A stretch of 64,000 bases of DNA from Brevundimonas sp. SGAir0440 (GTDB lineage: Bacteria > Pseudomonadota > Alphaproteobacteria > Caulobacterales > Caulobacteraceae): NCBI RefSeq assembly GCF_005484585.1, contig NZ_CP039435.1:930001-994000 (forward strand), written 5' to 3'. Shown in pieces: positions 17,701-24,745 of this stretch (position 1 is its first letter; every line of letters begins with the position of its first letter). A program made the translations under genes and the position numbers. Below the pieces are notes generated by a model. It had not been told where the DNA came from and made no database searches. It was given only the letters and a program-made list of their open reading frames with translations.

Positions 17701-18157
17701 TCGCGACGACGGCCAGCGCGGGCGCGAACCCCTTGTTACGGCGCAGCGCCACCGTCTCGCGCAGTTCGTCCGTCTTGGCGGCGACGTTGCGGCGCAGCTG
17801 CGCGATATTGGCTTGCTGGCGCGGATTGGCTCGGGTCAGCTCCGCCAGACTGTCCAAACGCTCGTCCACGACGGCCATGGCGCGGTCGTAGGGCTCCAGA
17901 TAGCGCTCGTCGCCGGTCAGGATGTAGCCGCGTTGCCCCGTCTCGGCGTCTTGGACCGCGCTCAGCAGATCGTCGGCGCCGATCAGGACGGAGTGGGTGT
18001 GGACGACTCTCTGATTGTTCGAGCGCAGGTCCTGAATGTTGGCGTAGGCGATGACGCCGCTGATCAGGAAGAACGCTAGGACCACGGCCAGGCCCGCGCC
18101 GGCCCAAAGCTCGACCTTGGAGCGAGCGAACATCTCACGGGACTTGAGAAGGTGCAT
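14726..18157 (-). CDS. CHASE3-GAF hybrid histidine kinase with three receivers
   Basis: A 1,143-residue membrane sensor kinase. Transmembrane helix 1 is about residues 17-40. A CHASE3 domain follows (HSVLIGADDLLSAVQDAETGQRGYILTGDERYLEPY), then a second helix near 190-215, a GAF-like domain (about 240-385) and a long glutamine-rich coiled coil (ELQVQSEELRVSNEELEEQ and beyond). HisKA carries FLANMSHELRTPLNSL and HATPase carries FKDTGIGIS-like and GGTGLGLSISREL motifs. Three receivers follow (LVIEDDDR, LVVEDDPV, LVVEDDVR starts). Such kinases usually gate a phosphorelay. It heads the kinase-cheR-cheB-kinase operon, overlapping cheR by four bases. The ligand is unknown. Confidence 0.93.
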   Translation of the reverse strand: MHLLKSREMFARSKVELWAGAGLAVVLAFFLISGVIAYANIQDLRSNNQRVVHTHSVLIGADDLLSAVQDAETGQRGYILTGDERYLEPYDRAMAVVDERLDSLAELTRANPRQQANIAQLRRNVAAKTDELRETVALRRNKGFAPALAVVATDRGKTEMEAIRERVAAVRAEGLRQRQDWLAQMEVAYRTAVLSGILSALLGGVLTVSVFLLIRRSARARARQDWLRSGQVGLAEAVSGDLTLEQLADNVLAFLSRYVGSQAAVLFAGQGDRFQRAGALGVPADAPTPETFRLKEGLLGQVAADGRPVLLSEVPEGYLTIGSALGRDTPRHLLIAPARVDGSVNGVIELGFLHPPGALVRELLEAAADAVGVALRSARYRSELQDALEETQRQAEELQVQSEELRVSNEELEEQGRALKESQVRLEQQQVELEQTNSQLEEQAQTLETQRDDLEKVGADLARQARDLEQASQYKSDFLANMSHELRTPLNSLLILAKLLGDNADGNLTEDQVRFARTIQASGDDLLTLINDILDLSKIEAGHVQVRAEGVSVERVAADLRQLFQPVAETRGLAFAVEVDEAVPEIVETDRQRLEQILKNLLSNAFKFTETGGVRLSIRPDGDGVAFAVKDTGIGISRDQHASVFEAFQQADGTISRRYGGTGLGLSISRELARLLGGAIALESKPGEGSTFTLTTPRMYDPDAVAARPVPAKAPSAGEEPSPTLSPAATRPAMPRAIEDDRERIAGARRLLLVIEDDDRFAAIVRDLARELGFQCLVASTAEEALALARRHGPSAIVLDIGLPDQSGLTVLDSLKRDDRTRHIPIHIVSADDHSQTALALGARGYTMKPVRREDLAEVLTDLEETLARTVRRVLVVEDDPVQRDAVERLLGSSQVEIVGVGTAAECLEALARQTFDCMVLDLTLPDASGFSLLETLSQDGDRAFPPVIVYTGRDLSPEHEQQLRRYSSSIIIKGARSPERLLDEVSLFLHQVVSDLPPEQQRMIQKARNRDAVLEGRRILVVEDDVRNIYSLTQVLEPRGAVVEIARNGQEAIDALAAAEADPALAIDLVLMDVMMPVMDGLTATTKIRADARWAQLPILMLTAKAMPDDQARCLDAGANDYMAKPIDVDKLLSLVRVWMPR

Positions 18158-18344
18158 GGGCGATCTCGGCGTGAAGAGAGGCGAGCCTGCCTACCGGCTC
18201 GATCTGCTCCCGCAAAGCTCAAACTGACGGCGAGGCGGCGTGTCAATCATCAGGCGGATCGACGAGCCGACGCCACGCACCGCTTGCCTGACCAGTTTAG
18301 CGTGGCTCGTGTGTTAAGGGTCTGAATATCGCCGAGGCGCAGAC
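18158..18344. other. intergenic region upstream of the hybrid kinase
   Basis: Probably contains the promoter of the leftward signalling operon. I see no recognisable gene, operator or terminator. Confidence 0.35.
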
Positions 18345-18545
18345 CGCCGAAAGGCACGCTCTATCTGCTCGTCCCGATCGACCGCGCCAGCAAGTTCGCC
18401 GTCACGCAACAGGTTGGTGGGGCCGACAGACGAGTCGCCTGGTGGATTCCAAAAAATCTGCAAGAGGCTTTTGCCTTACAAGACGTGTACGATCCTACGG
18501 ACACCGGCATCCTGTTCGCTGAGCAACTGCGGAACCGAAGTGCGA
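18345..18545 (+). pseudogene. internal fragment of an IS481-family transposase
   Basis: The plus strand reads PKGTLYLLVPIDRASKFAVT, then further decayed sequence and DTGILFAEQLRNRS. This matches the catalytic core of IS481/integrase-type transposases (family pattern LYLLVAIDRTSKFAFVQLV ... LTDNGIQFAE). Both ends are missing and some residues of the DDE core are altered, so it is a dead relic. It lies between the signalling operon and the oxidoreductase gene. Confidence 0.75.
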
Positions 18546-18598
18546 TGCGAGGTGCCGAGGGACCGAGATAGGACGTCGTCAGCTCGTCTTGGCGACCT

Positions 18599-20182
18599 TC
18601 ATCGGAGATCCTTGAGCATGACCTTGGCCGCGCTGCGTCCGCTGGCGCCCCAGACGCCGCCGCCCGGATGGGTACTGGCGCCGGTCAGATAGACGCCGTC
18701 GATCGTTGTCTTATAACCGGCCAGGTCTGGCAGGGGTCGGAAACCGAACATCTGGTCCATGCTCATTTCCAGATGGGTGACGTCGCCCTGGACGAGGCCG
18801 ATCCGGCGCTCGATCTCCAGCGGCGACTGGATGTAGCGATCGATCAGCTTGCCCTTCATGTTGGGGGTGTATTCGCAGACCACGTCCCAGATTTTGTCGG
18901 CTTCGCGCTCGGCGATGTCATCCCAGTTCTCACCGTCGAGATGGTAGGGATGATAGGAGGACCAACTGTAGAGCAGGTGCTTGCCCTCGGGCGCCAGGGT
19001 CGGATCAACGGCGGTGAAGCTCATCTGCATCACCGGCGGATAGTCGGGCGTGCGGCCAACACGGCCCAGGTTCATCGATCGCGTGAGGGTGTCGACGGTG
19101 GGACACAGCAACTGCATGCCGTGATGGCATTCGCCCACCCCACGGGTGTTGAGCGCCTGGCCCGCATACGCCGGCAATTCCGAAACCGCCTGGCGCACCA
19201 TGAAGCCCGACCCGTTCATCACCTTCAGCGCCTCGAGCCGGCGCACCAGGTTCGGCTCGACCAGATCGCGATCAAGCAGCTTCAACAAGGCGGTCTGGAC
19301 GTGGCATCCAAACAGGACGGTCTTGGCCTGAACCGTCTGGTCGCCGGCGCGGACCTCGAAGCGGGCGCCGTCCGTCGAGGAGAGGCTCGAAACCTTTTCC
19401 ACCTCCGCATTGGTCAGGATCGTCCCTCCCATGGCTTCGAAGGCGCGGCCCAGGGCGACCGAGACCATGCCCGAGCCGCCGATGGCGCGATAGGCGCCGT
19501 CCTCGTGGATCATGCCGTAGTGGCCCAGGATGGTGGCGCTGGAGGCCGCGTCCGGATGTGGGCCATTCTGCGCCCCCAGCCAGACCAGGGCGGCCTTCAA
19601 TTCCTCACTCTCGAACAGTTCCTCAAGCAGCCGGGTGGAATCGATCAGAACCTGGCGCACGAGGTCGTCGGCCTTGAGCGCGGTGCGCACCGCCCCAGGT
19701 CGGGAGAAGGCCGCCTTGATCACAGAGGCGATCGTCTGTCCCATCTGGGGCGGCGCCGACATCGCCGGCCATATCAGCCGCTGGACGTCGGCCCAGGTGG
19801 TCATGAACTCGCGATAGGTTTCGGCGTCGCGCGGATTGATCGCCGCAATGCTGTCGCAGGTCTTGTCCAGGCTACGGTAGAAGGTGATGGCCTTGTCCGT
19901 GCCCCGAATGGGGTAAAAGCCCCATGGGTCCAACTCAATGTATTCAAGACCGTGCTCGGCGAGACCAAGGTCCTCCATGATGCCCGTGGTCGGGAAAAGC
20001 ACATGGATCGAGGAGCCTATATCGACCTTGTAGCCGCCGAACATTTCCTCGGTGCAGGCCGCGCCGCCGATCACCGGCCTGCGTTCCAGCACCGCCACCT
20101 TCTTGCCCGCCTTGGCAAGATAGCAGGCGCTGACCAGGGCGTTATGGCCCGCGCCGACGACAGCGACATCATAGGTTGGCAT
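18599..20182 (-). CDS. FAD-dependent phytoene-desaturase-like oxidoreductase (PYROXD2-like)
   Basis: A 527-residue flavoprotein of the amine-oxidase/phytoene-desaturase superfamily. The N-terminal dinucleotide fold is clear (YDVAVVGAGHNALVSACYLAKAGKKVAVLERR, then GGAACTEEMFGGYKVDIGSS). The C-terminal FAD motif is GVYLTGASTHPGGGVWGASGRSAA. The GAGHNAL form and the C-terminus place it nearer PYROXD2-like proteins than carotenoid desaturases. The start is ATG at 20182, preceded by AGGAG; a longer open frame upstream overlaps the tetR gene and is not coding. It lies directly downstream of, and overlaps by 14 bases, a TetR gene that probably controls it. Substrate unknown. Confidence 0.85.
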   Translation of the reverse strand: MPTYDVAVVGAGHNALVSACYLAKAGKKVAVLERRPVIGGAACTEEMFGGYKVDIGSSIHVLFPTTGIMEDLGLAEHGLEYIELDPWGFYPIRGTDKAITFYRSLDKTCDSIAAINPRDAETYREFMTTWADVQRLIWPAMSAPPQMGQTIASVIKAAFSRPGAVRTALKADDLVRQVLIDSTRLLEELFESEELKAALVWLGAQNGPHPDAASSATILGHYGMIHEDGAYRAIGGSGMVSVALGRAFEAMGGTILTNAEVEKVSSLSSTDGARFEVRAGDQTVQAKTVLFGCHVQTALLKLLDRDLVEPNLVRRLEALKVMNGSGFMVRQAVSELPAYAGQALNTRGVGECHHGMQLLCPTVDTLTRSMNLGRVGRTPDYPPVMQMSFTAVDPTLAPEGKHLLYSWSSYHPYHLDGENWDDIAEREADKIWDVVCEYTPNMKGKLIDRYIQSPLEIERRIGLVQGDVTHLEMSMDQMFGFRPLPDLAGYKTTIDGVYLTGASTHPGGGVWGASGRSAAKVMLKDLR

Positions 20183-20870
20183 CGGAACACTCCTGTTGGA
20201 AAGGCGAAGGAGCCGAGGCGGCCCCGAGGAAAAGCTCGACCACCGCCGCCACATGGCGGCGACGGTCCTCTGCGGTCTCGTGGGGGTCGACGCCGAACAA
20301 CATCCGCCGACGCGGGCCGACGACGGCGGCTTCAAACAGAATAGTGGCGATGCGCTCGATGTCGGGCGCCTCCAACTCATGACGGTCCGCCGCCCCGCCG
20401 AGGATCGCGGCGATGACACGCACGGGCTGACCGCTCGAACGGGCGAACATGGATCGCACCAGATCGGGGTCGTGATCGCGCGCCCACAGCAACAGGCGCT
20501 CGATGGCCCGCAGTTCGGCTCCTGCCGAGACCTCGAGCATCTCAGAGAGCAGAGAGGCGAGTCCGCTGCGCCAGTCCTCATCCGGCAGCGGCCGACGCAG
20601 CGGCGCCAAGCGGGGTTCCACAGCGTGGTTCAACACAGCCAGAAACAGGGCCTGTCGCGTCGGAAAGCGCGCATAGAGAGTGCGCTTGGACACGTGGGCG
20701 GCCCGGGCCACGGCGTCGATCGTGACGCTTTCCAGATCGTTCGCACACATGAGTTGCAGCGCGATGCTCAGGATGTGGGTCTCAAGCTTGGCGGCAATCT
20801 CATGGGGCGGACGACCGCCTTGGGCAGGGCGCGGTTGCAGCACGAGATCGTTGGTCGCCGCCTTCATCAT
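20169..20870 (-). CDS. TetR family regulator of the adjacent oxidoreductase
   Basis: A 233-residue regulator. The DNA-binding domain is residues about 22-75 (ETHILSIALQLMCANDLESVTIDAVARAAHVSKRTLYARFPTRQALFLAVLNH, given here in outline). The C-terminal part fits a TetR_C domain. Its 3' end overlaps the oxidoreductase start, implying co-transcription. A 24-bp interrupted inverted repeat lies 14 bases upstream of its start, the likely operator. Confidence 0.87.
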   Translation of the reverse strand: MMKAATNDLVLQPRPAQGGRPPHEIAAKLETHILSIALQLMCANDLESVTIDAVARAAHVSKRTLYARFPTRQALFLAVLNHAVEPRLAPLRRPLPDEDWRSGLASLLSEMLEVSAGAELRAIERLLLWARDHDPDLVRSMFARSSGQPVRVIAAILGGAADRHELEAPDIERIATILFEAAVVGPRRRMLFGVDPHETAEDRRRHVAAVVELFLGAASAPSPFQQECSDANL

Positions 20871-20883
20871 GGGTTGTTAACGC

Positions 20884-20907
20884 AAACGGTCCGAAAGCGT
20901 TCCGTTT
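20884..20907. promoter_or_regulatory. candidate TetR operator upstream of the oxidoreductase operon
   Basis: AAACGG-N12-CCGTTT, a symmetric inverted repeat, sits 14 bases upstream of the tetR start. Spacing and location fit an autoregulatory TetR site. Confidence 0.5.
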
Positions 20908-21280
20908 TAGGCTCCTAGAGCCTTTAGACCTCCGCCGGCCCCAGAACAGGTGACCACCACGGACAATAAGTTGGACCCTGCAACCTATGCGACCGATGCA
21001 GTACCAACATGTACGCCAGGCCAGTAGGTCAAGTTAGCGACCACACCGGTGTGGCGGCATGCTCGCCCGCCCGAGCGGCCCCGCCGCGACAATTCCATTC
21101 TCGTTCGACGTGTTGAACCGAAGGTGCAACATGGCCTGTCCTGGAAGGCAAAGCATGTCGCCCGGCGGCCGCCCTGGGCAAGGCGAAGCGCACCGCTGGC
21201 AACCCGGACAGAGCAAAGCCGAGGCGGGATAAAAAGTCAGGATATAGCAGCCGACGATATAAAATCTCTGTCGAAATCGC
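20908..21280. other. intergenic region, no recognised gene
   Basis: Both strands carry only short frames with atypical composition (Cys- and Pro-rich), with no ribosome-binding site. I found no transposon signature. It probably holds the tetR promoter at its left end. Confidence 0.4.
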
Positions 21281-22207
21281 CTATTCACTCGCCGCAGAGT
21301 ATAATCGGTGTGAAGTGACTGTATTCAACTTAACGAAGTTTGCGGCCTGCTGCAGGGCCTGATGTGCCTCGGGAATGGGCAAGCCGACCCAGACATGGGG
21401 CATATCCGGATACTCGAACATCTGCACGACCCCTGGCGCGCGGCGCGCGACACGGCGAGCGTCGCTATTTAGGAGATCGCGTGTGCCGGATAGAATGGCG
21501 ACGGGCGGCAGGCCGTCGAAGGAACCGAACAGGGGGCTGACGCGCGAATCCTGCGGGGACACACCATTCGCATAGGCCCTTCCCGCCGCCAACAGTCCCG
21601 GCGGCGCGAGGATTGGATCTCGGGGAGCCAGCGCGCGTTGTTCCGGATCGGACAGGGTCACGTCGAGCCAGGGAGAAAATAGCACCAACGAGCCCGGCAT
21701 CGGGCGTGCATCGTCGCGCAGGGCCATCGTTACCGCTAGTGCGAGACCGCCGCCTGCGGAATCGCCCATGATGGTAATCGTGCCGGCGGCGCTCTTATCC
21801 ACCAGATGGCCATAGACGCGCCTGACCGCATCATGCGCGGCTTCCCAGCCTGTCGTCGGTGTCAGCGGATAGATCGGAACGGTGACGCTGGCCCCCGTGA
21901 GCGCGATGAGGTCTTCGATGATCGTCCAGTGCAGGGAAATCAGGTCCCACGCATAGGCGCCTCCATGAAGATAGAGGATCCGGTGCGCCGACGCGTTCTC
22001 GCGCGGCTGCACTATAAAGCTTCGCACCCCCGCGATCTGTTTGTCCCGGATCAGGAACTTGCGCCGCAGACGCCGGCCAGGCAGCGCCGGTCCGTTCTTC
22101 TGCTTCTCCAGCGCATCTGCAAGGAAGTTTTCGCCGTCAGTGAACGCCTTTCGCGCGTTCACGAGACGGAGGATTGCGAGCAGGAGTTTCGCTCGTAAAC
22201 TCGTCAT
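21281..22207 (-). CDS. alpha/beta hydrolase, hormone-sensitive-lipase type esterase
   Basis: A 308-residue esterase. The oxyanion-hole motif is LYLHGGAYAW, the nucleophile elbow is IMGDSAGGGLALAV, and LSGTRDLLNSDA with PDMPHVWVG gives the acid and the catalytic His. These mark the HSL/GDSAG carboxylesterase family. I chose ATG at 22207 (MTSLRAKLLLAILRL); an upstream ATG at 22321 would add 38 non-conserved residues. It stands alone between an intergenic region and IS110 debris. The substrate is probably a short-chain ester. Confidence 0.83.
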   Translation of the reverse strand: MTSLRAKLLLAILRLVNARKAFTDGENFLADALEKQKNGPALPGRRLRRKFLIRDKQIAGVRSFIVQPRENASAHRILYLHGGAYAWDLISLHWTIIEDLIALTGASVTVPIYPLTPTTGWEAAHDAVRRVYGHLVDKSAAGTITIMGDSAGGGLALAVTMALRDDARPMPGSLVLFSPWLDVTLSDPEQRALAPRDPILAPPGLLAAGRAYANGVSPQDSRVSPLFGSFDGLPPVAILSGTRDLLNSDARRVARRAPGVVQMFEYPDMPHVWVGLPIPEAHQALQQAANFVKLNTVTSHRLYSAASE

Positions 22208-22677
22208 CGGTTTGCCCGCCAGTCGGCGCACTGCGGAGTCTTTAGCATCGCGTCTCTCAATAGCACCAGCCGGACAAATTCCACACACGTAGCCGATGGC
22301 CCAGAACAGGAAGGTGACCACATAATCGGCGCTGGTGTGATGGCAAAGACCTTGAGCAAGCTCGACTGGGCAGCGGATCCTGCGATCTCACAGATTGATG
22401 CCGTCACCTGCGGACAGCCCCTGATCTGCAAGAAGTAATTTTGAGTTTGAGGGGGTGATCTGCGGGGTGCGGTCATCTGGCCGGCCTGTTGACGCAGTGT
22501 GGATGACCGCTGGCCCTGATGGAGTCCGCGGATCGGGTCCCTTTCAGGCAAGCGAGCACAAAGCTCCGACAGCACCTCGGGTTTTCCCGGCTTGCGGCCG
22601 CGTTCAGATCGTCACCGTCATTCCCATTCGTCCCTCTGCAGCTTGGGGCGACGACCTTGTGGCCGCCGCGATCTCAT
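22208..22677. other. intergenic region with a large inverted repeat
   Basis: I see no gene. It holds GCGGTCATC at 22469-22477 and its exact complement GATGACCGC at 22502-22510, a 9-bp stem with a 24-base loop. This may be mobile-element debris associated with the IS110 fragment to the right. Confidence 0.4.
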
Positions 22678-23150
22678 TCAGACCGCAATGGGCGGCCTGT
22701 AGACGTCTCCTTGGGTCATGACCGCTCAGGGCGATGCGGACGGTCTTGGTGGCCATGGCCACGGTGACCACGCGGGCGGGTTTGTGTTCGAGCAGGGAGC
22801 GAACCCTATCGGCCGAGGCCAGGGAGGCTCCGGTTCGGACGCGCCGGATGACCGAGGTCGCTCCTACCACCAGCAGCTTGCGCAGATAGCCGTCGCCCAT
22901 CCTGGAGATGCGGCCCCGCCGATCCTTGCCGCCGGAAGAGTTCTGTCGGGGAACCAGGCCCAGGAAGGCGGCGAACTCCCGGCCGGACCGGAACAGGGAG
23001 GGATCGGTGATGCTGGCCGACAGGGCCGTGGCGCTGATGATCCCGACGCCGGGAATGGTAGCGAGCCTCTGGCTGATCTGGTCCTGGCGATGCCAGGCCA
23101 ACAATCGGCGTTCGAGTTGATGGATCTGGGCCGCCAGGACCTGTAGTCGA
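22678..23150 (-). pseudogene. C-terminal fragment of an IS110-family transposase
   Basis: The minus strand encodes QISQRLATIPGVGIISATAL, FRSGREFAAFLGLVPRQNSS, RISRMGDGYLRKLLVVGA and ARVVTVAMATKTVRIAL, the transposase_20 (IS116/IS110/IS902) domain. After a single-base shift near 22718 it continues as AVMTQGDVYRPPIAV with a stop at 22678, the normal family ending. The N-terminal RuvC-like half is missing and the 5' boundary abuts an IS3 orfB start, so it is a mosaic of two insertion sequences. Confidence 0.82.
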
Positions 23151-23190
23151 TCCGAGCGACGCCTTTGCGTTGCGCGACGGGCCTTACCAT
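23151..23190 (-). pseudogene. stub of IS3 OrfB fused to IS110
   Basis: Minus-strand ATG at 23190 begins MVRPVAQRKGVARI, the typical OrfB start of this IS3 group. It overlaps the end of OrfA near a run of seven A residues, the usual -1 frameshift site. After about 13 codons the sequence becomes IS110-derived, so OrfB is lost. Confidence 0.6.
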
Positions 23191-23450
23191 TTTTTTGAAA
23201 GCAGGTCGTTTAGCGCCGCCTTGTCCAGCATGGCGTCGGCCAGCAGGCGCTTCAGCTTGCCGTTCTCGTCCTCCAGCGCCCGAGGCCGTTGGGCGTCCGA
23301 CACGCTCATCCCCTCGAACTTGGCCTTACAGGCGTAGATCGTGCCCTCGGATACCCCGTGCTTGCGCGCCAACTCGCCCGCCTTCGCACCCGCCTCGTTC
23401 TGCCGCAGAATCCCAATGATCTGCTCTTCTGTGAATCTTGCTCGCTTCAT
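23184..23450 (-). CDS. IS3-family transposase OrfA
   Basis: An 88-residue helix-turn-helix protein: FTEEQIIGILRQNEAG, then ARKHGVSEGTIYACKAKFEGM and a leucine-zipper-like ALEDENGKLKRLLADAMLDK, the standard OrfA of IS3-group elements. It is intact but its OrfB partner is destroyed, so the element cannot move by itself. OrfA alone can act as a regulator of the frameshifted OrfAB in such elements. Confidence 0.85.
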   Translation of the reverse strand: MKRARFTEEQIIGILRQNEAGAKAGELARKHGVSEGTIYACKAKFEGMSVSDAQRPRALEDENGKLKRLLADAMLDKAALNDLLSKKW

Positions 23451-23519
23451 TCCATCCGTCCGTTCAAGGGCCGGACTCTAGGTGTTTGATCCCGGAGTTT
23501 GATGGTGCATCTTCGGTGC

Positions 23520-23959
23520 AAGCTTGGAGGAAATTCTCAGGGGCAAGTCACCTGGGATATGGCAGCGCCAATGGTTTGGCTACGGATGCCTTGACGCCCG
23601 CAGCGTCCATCGACGGAAGCCTTGATCCGCTGGACGAGATTTACTCGGGAAAGAAGGCTCACCTCCGCCCGTGCCACGAGGCTGTAATGGCGGCGGGGGA
23701 GTCGTTCGGCGAATTCGAGATCGCACCCAAGAAGGGCTCCGCCGCTCTCCGCCGGAAAAAGCAGTTCGCGATGGTTGGCCCTAAAAGCGCCAACAGCATC
23801 GAGATCGGCATCAACTTGAAAGCGGAGGTCACGAGCGAACGCATCGTTGCGCAAAAGCCCGGGGGCATGTGTCAGCACGCAGTCCGGGTCTCGTCAGCGC
23901 ATGACGTGGACCAAGAAGTCGTGTCGGCCATGAAGGAGGCATTCGATGCGGCGGGTTGA
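23520..23959 (+). pseudogene. 5'-truncated DUF4287/DUF5655 protein
   Basis: The frame ending at 23959 carries AWRKFSGASHLGYGSANGLA, a decayed version of the DUF4287 pattern (AWLK..F.LGHGHANAL). It then has DPLDEIYSGKKAHLRPCHEA, KKGSAALRRKKQFAMVGPKS, IEIGINLKAEVTSERI and HAVRVSSAHDVDQEVVSAMK, a well-preserved DUF5655 domain. The open frame extends left into IS3 sequence, so the natural N-terminus is gone. It may still be translated from an internal start but is best regarded as truncated by the insertion. Confidence 0.65.
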
Positions 23960-24057
23960 GGCCATATTGTAGCTGGCCTCGCCGAATGGTTAGAGCGCGC
24001 CAGACGCAAGCTCCAGCCGGACGTGATGGCGGACCGGTGAAGCCCGCCCAATCTTTT

Positions 24058-24560
24058 TCAAGCGTCCTTGGCCTTTAGGTTGACCGTCAGCTCCGCCAGC
24101 TTGGTCATGTACTGATCGCTCTCGTAGATGTCCTTGGTCGCGGCCTTCAGCTTTTTGTCGTCGGCCTTGAGACCCGAGCCCGCCGCGAAGGCCGCTGCTG
24201 TCCCGAAGCCCGCGATGCCATAGTGGGACATCCGCTGATATTGCGCGATGATGATGGCGTCAACACGGGACCTTTCTCCGGACCCTCTTCGATGACATGC
24301 TTCGTGGCTTCGGCGACTAGGCCTTCCATGCCTCTGAAGTGTTCTTTGGAGACTTTCTCGTCCTGCCCGGCGAGCAGCTCCTTCAGCAGCTCGGTATGCT
24401 TTGAAATGCCTTCAACCGATTTGCCGAGCATTTCCTTAAGCGAAGGATCAGAGGTTTTCGGGGCGATCTTCTTCAGCACGCGCTGCATCTGGTCGTTGGC
24501 GGACCACAGGTCTTTCAGCTCGTCAGTGTAGAGGCCTTTCAGATCTTCTGGCGTCGACAT
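24058..24560 (-). pseudogene. yciF: DUF892 (YciF-like ferritin-fold) protein with a frameshift
   Basis: The first 100 residues, from ATG at 24560 (MSTPEDLKGLYTDELKDLWS), match the DUF892/YciF family, ferritin-like four-helix proteins induced by stress (LKEMLGKSVEGISKHTELLKELL). Near 24255 the frame shifts. In the next frame the protein continues as AIIIAQYQRMSHYGIAGFGT, AAFAAGSGLKADDKKLKAATK and DQYMTKLAELTVNLKAKDA, with a stop at 24058. One missing base explains it, so this is a recent pseudogene or a sequencing error. It is divergent from the stress cluster to the right. Confidence 0.85.
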
Positions 24561-24673
24561 AGATGTTTCTGCTGGTTGAGTTGATTGGATGTCGTGCGGA
24601 CGTCCGGAAAGCCGCTTCGGCCCCGTTAGCGATGAGCCAACCATCCGTTCCGGCGAATCCTCCCGTTAGCGCC

Positions 24674-24699
24674 GGAACAAGAATAGGCTCGATCTTGTT
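24674..24699 (+). promoter_or_regulatory. possible EcfG-type general-stress promoter
   Basis: GGAAC at 24674-24678 is followed 17 bases later by TGTT at 24696-24699. The alphaproteobacterial EcfG promoter is GGAAC-N16/17-CGTT, so this is one mismatch away, 47 bases before the channel gene start. The downstream genes belong to stress-type families, which fits, but the match is weak. Confidence 0.35.
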
Positions 24700-24745
24700 A
24701 GGCCCGCTGGAAACCCACGCGATCAGCGTCAGGACTGAGGGCTGT

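Noticed and set aside
15656..18079. A plus-strand open frame of 807 codons opposite the hybrid kinase
   Set aside because: It is the antisense shadow of a well-supported kinase gene in GC-rich DNA; its composition (His, Arg, Gln, Gly-rich) and lack of domains mark it as non-coding.
18668..20344. A plus-strand open frame of 558 codons opposite the flavoenzyme
   Set aside because: It is antisense shadow; it crosses the boundary between oxidoreductase and tetR and contains no motif.
21034..21288. 84-codon minus-strand frame before the esterase
   Set aside because: Cys- and Pro-rich composition, no ribosome-binding site and no family resemblance; probably chance.
23975..24030. tRNA-like D-arm sequence GCCGAATGGTTAGAGCGC
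   Set aside because: I could not build an acceptor stem, anticodon arm or T-arm around it; there is no TTCGAATC-like T-loop at the right distance.
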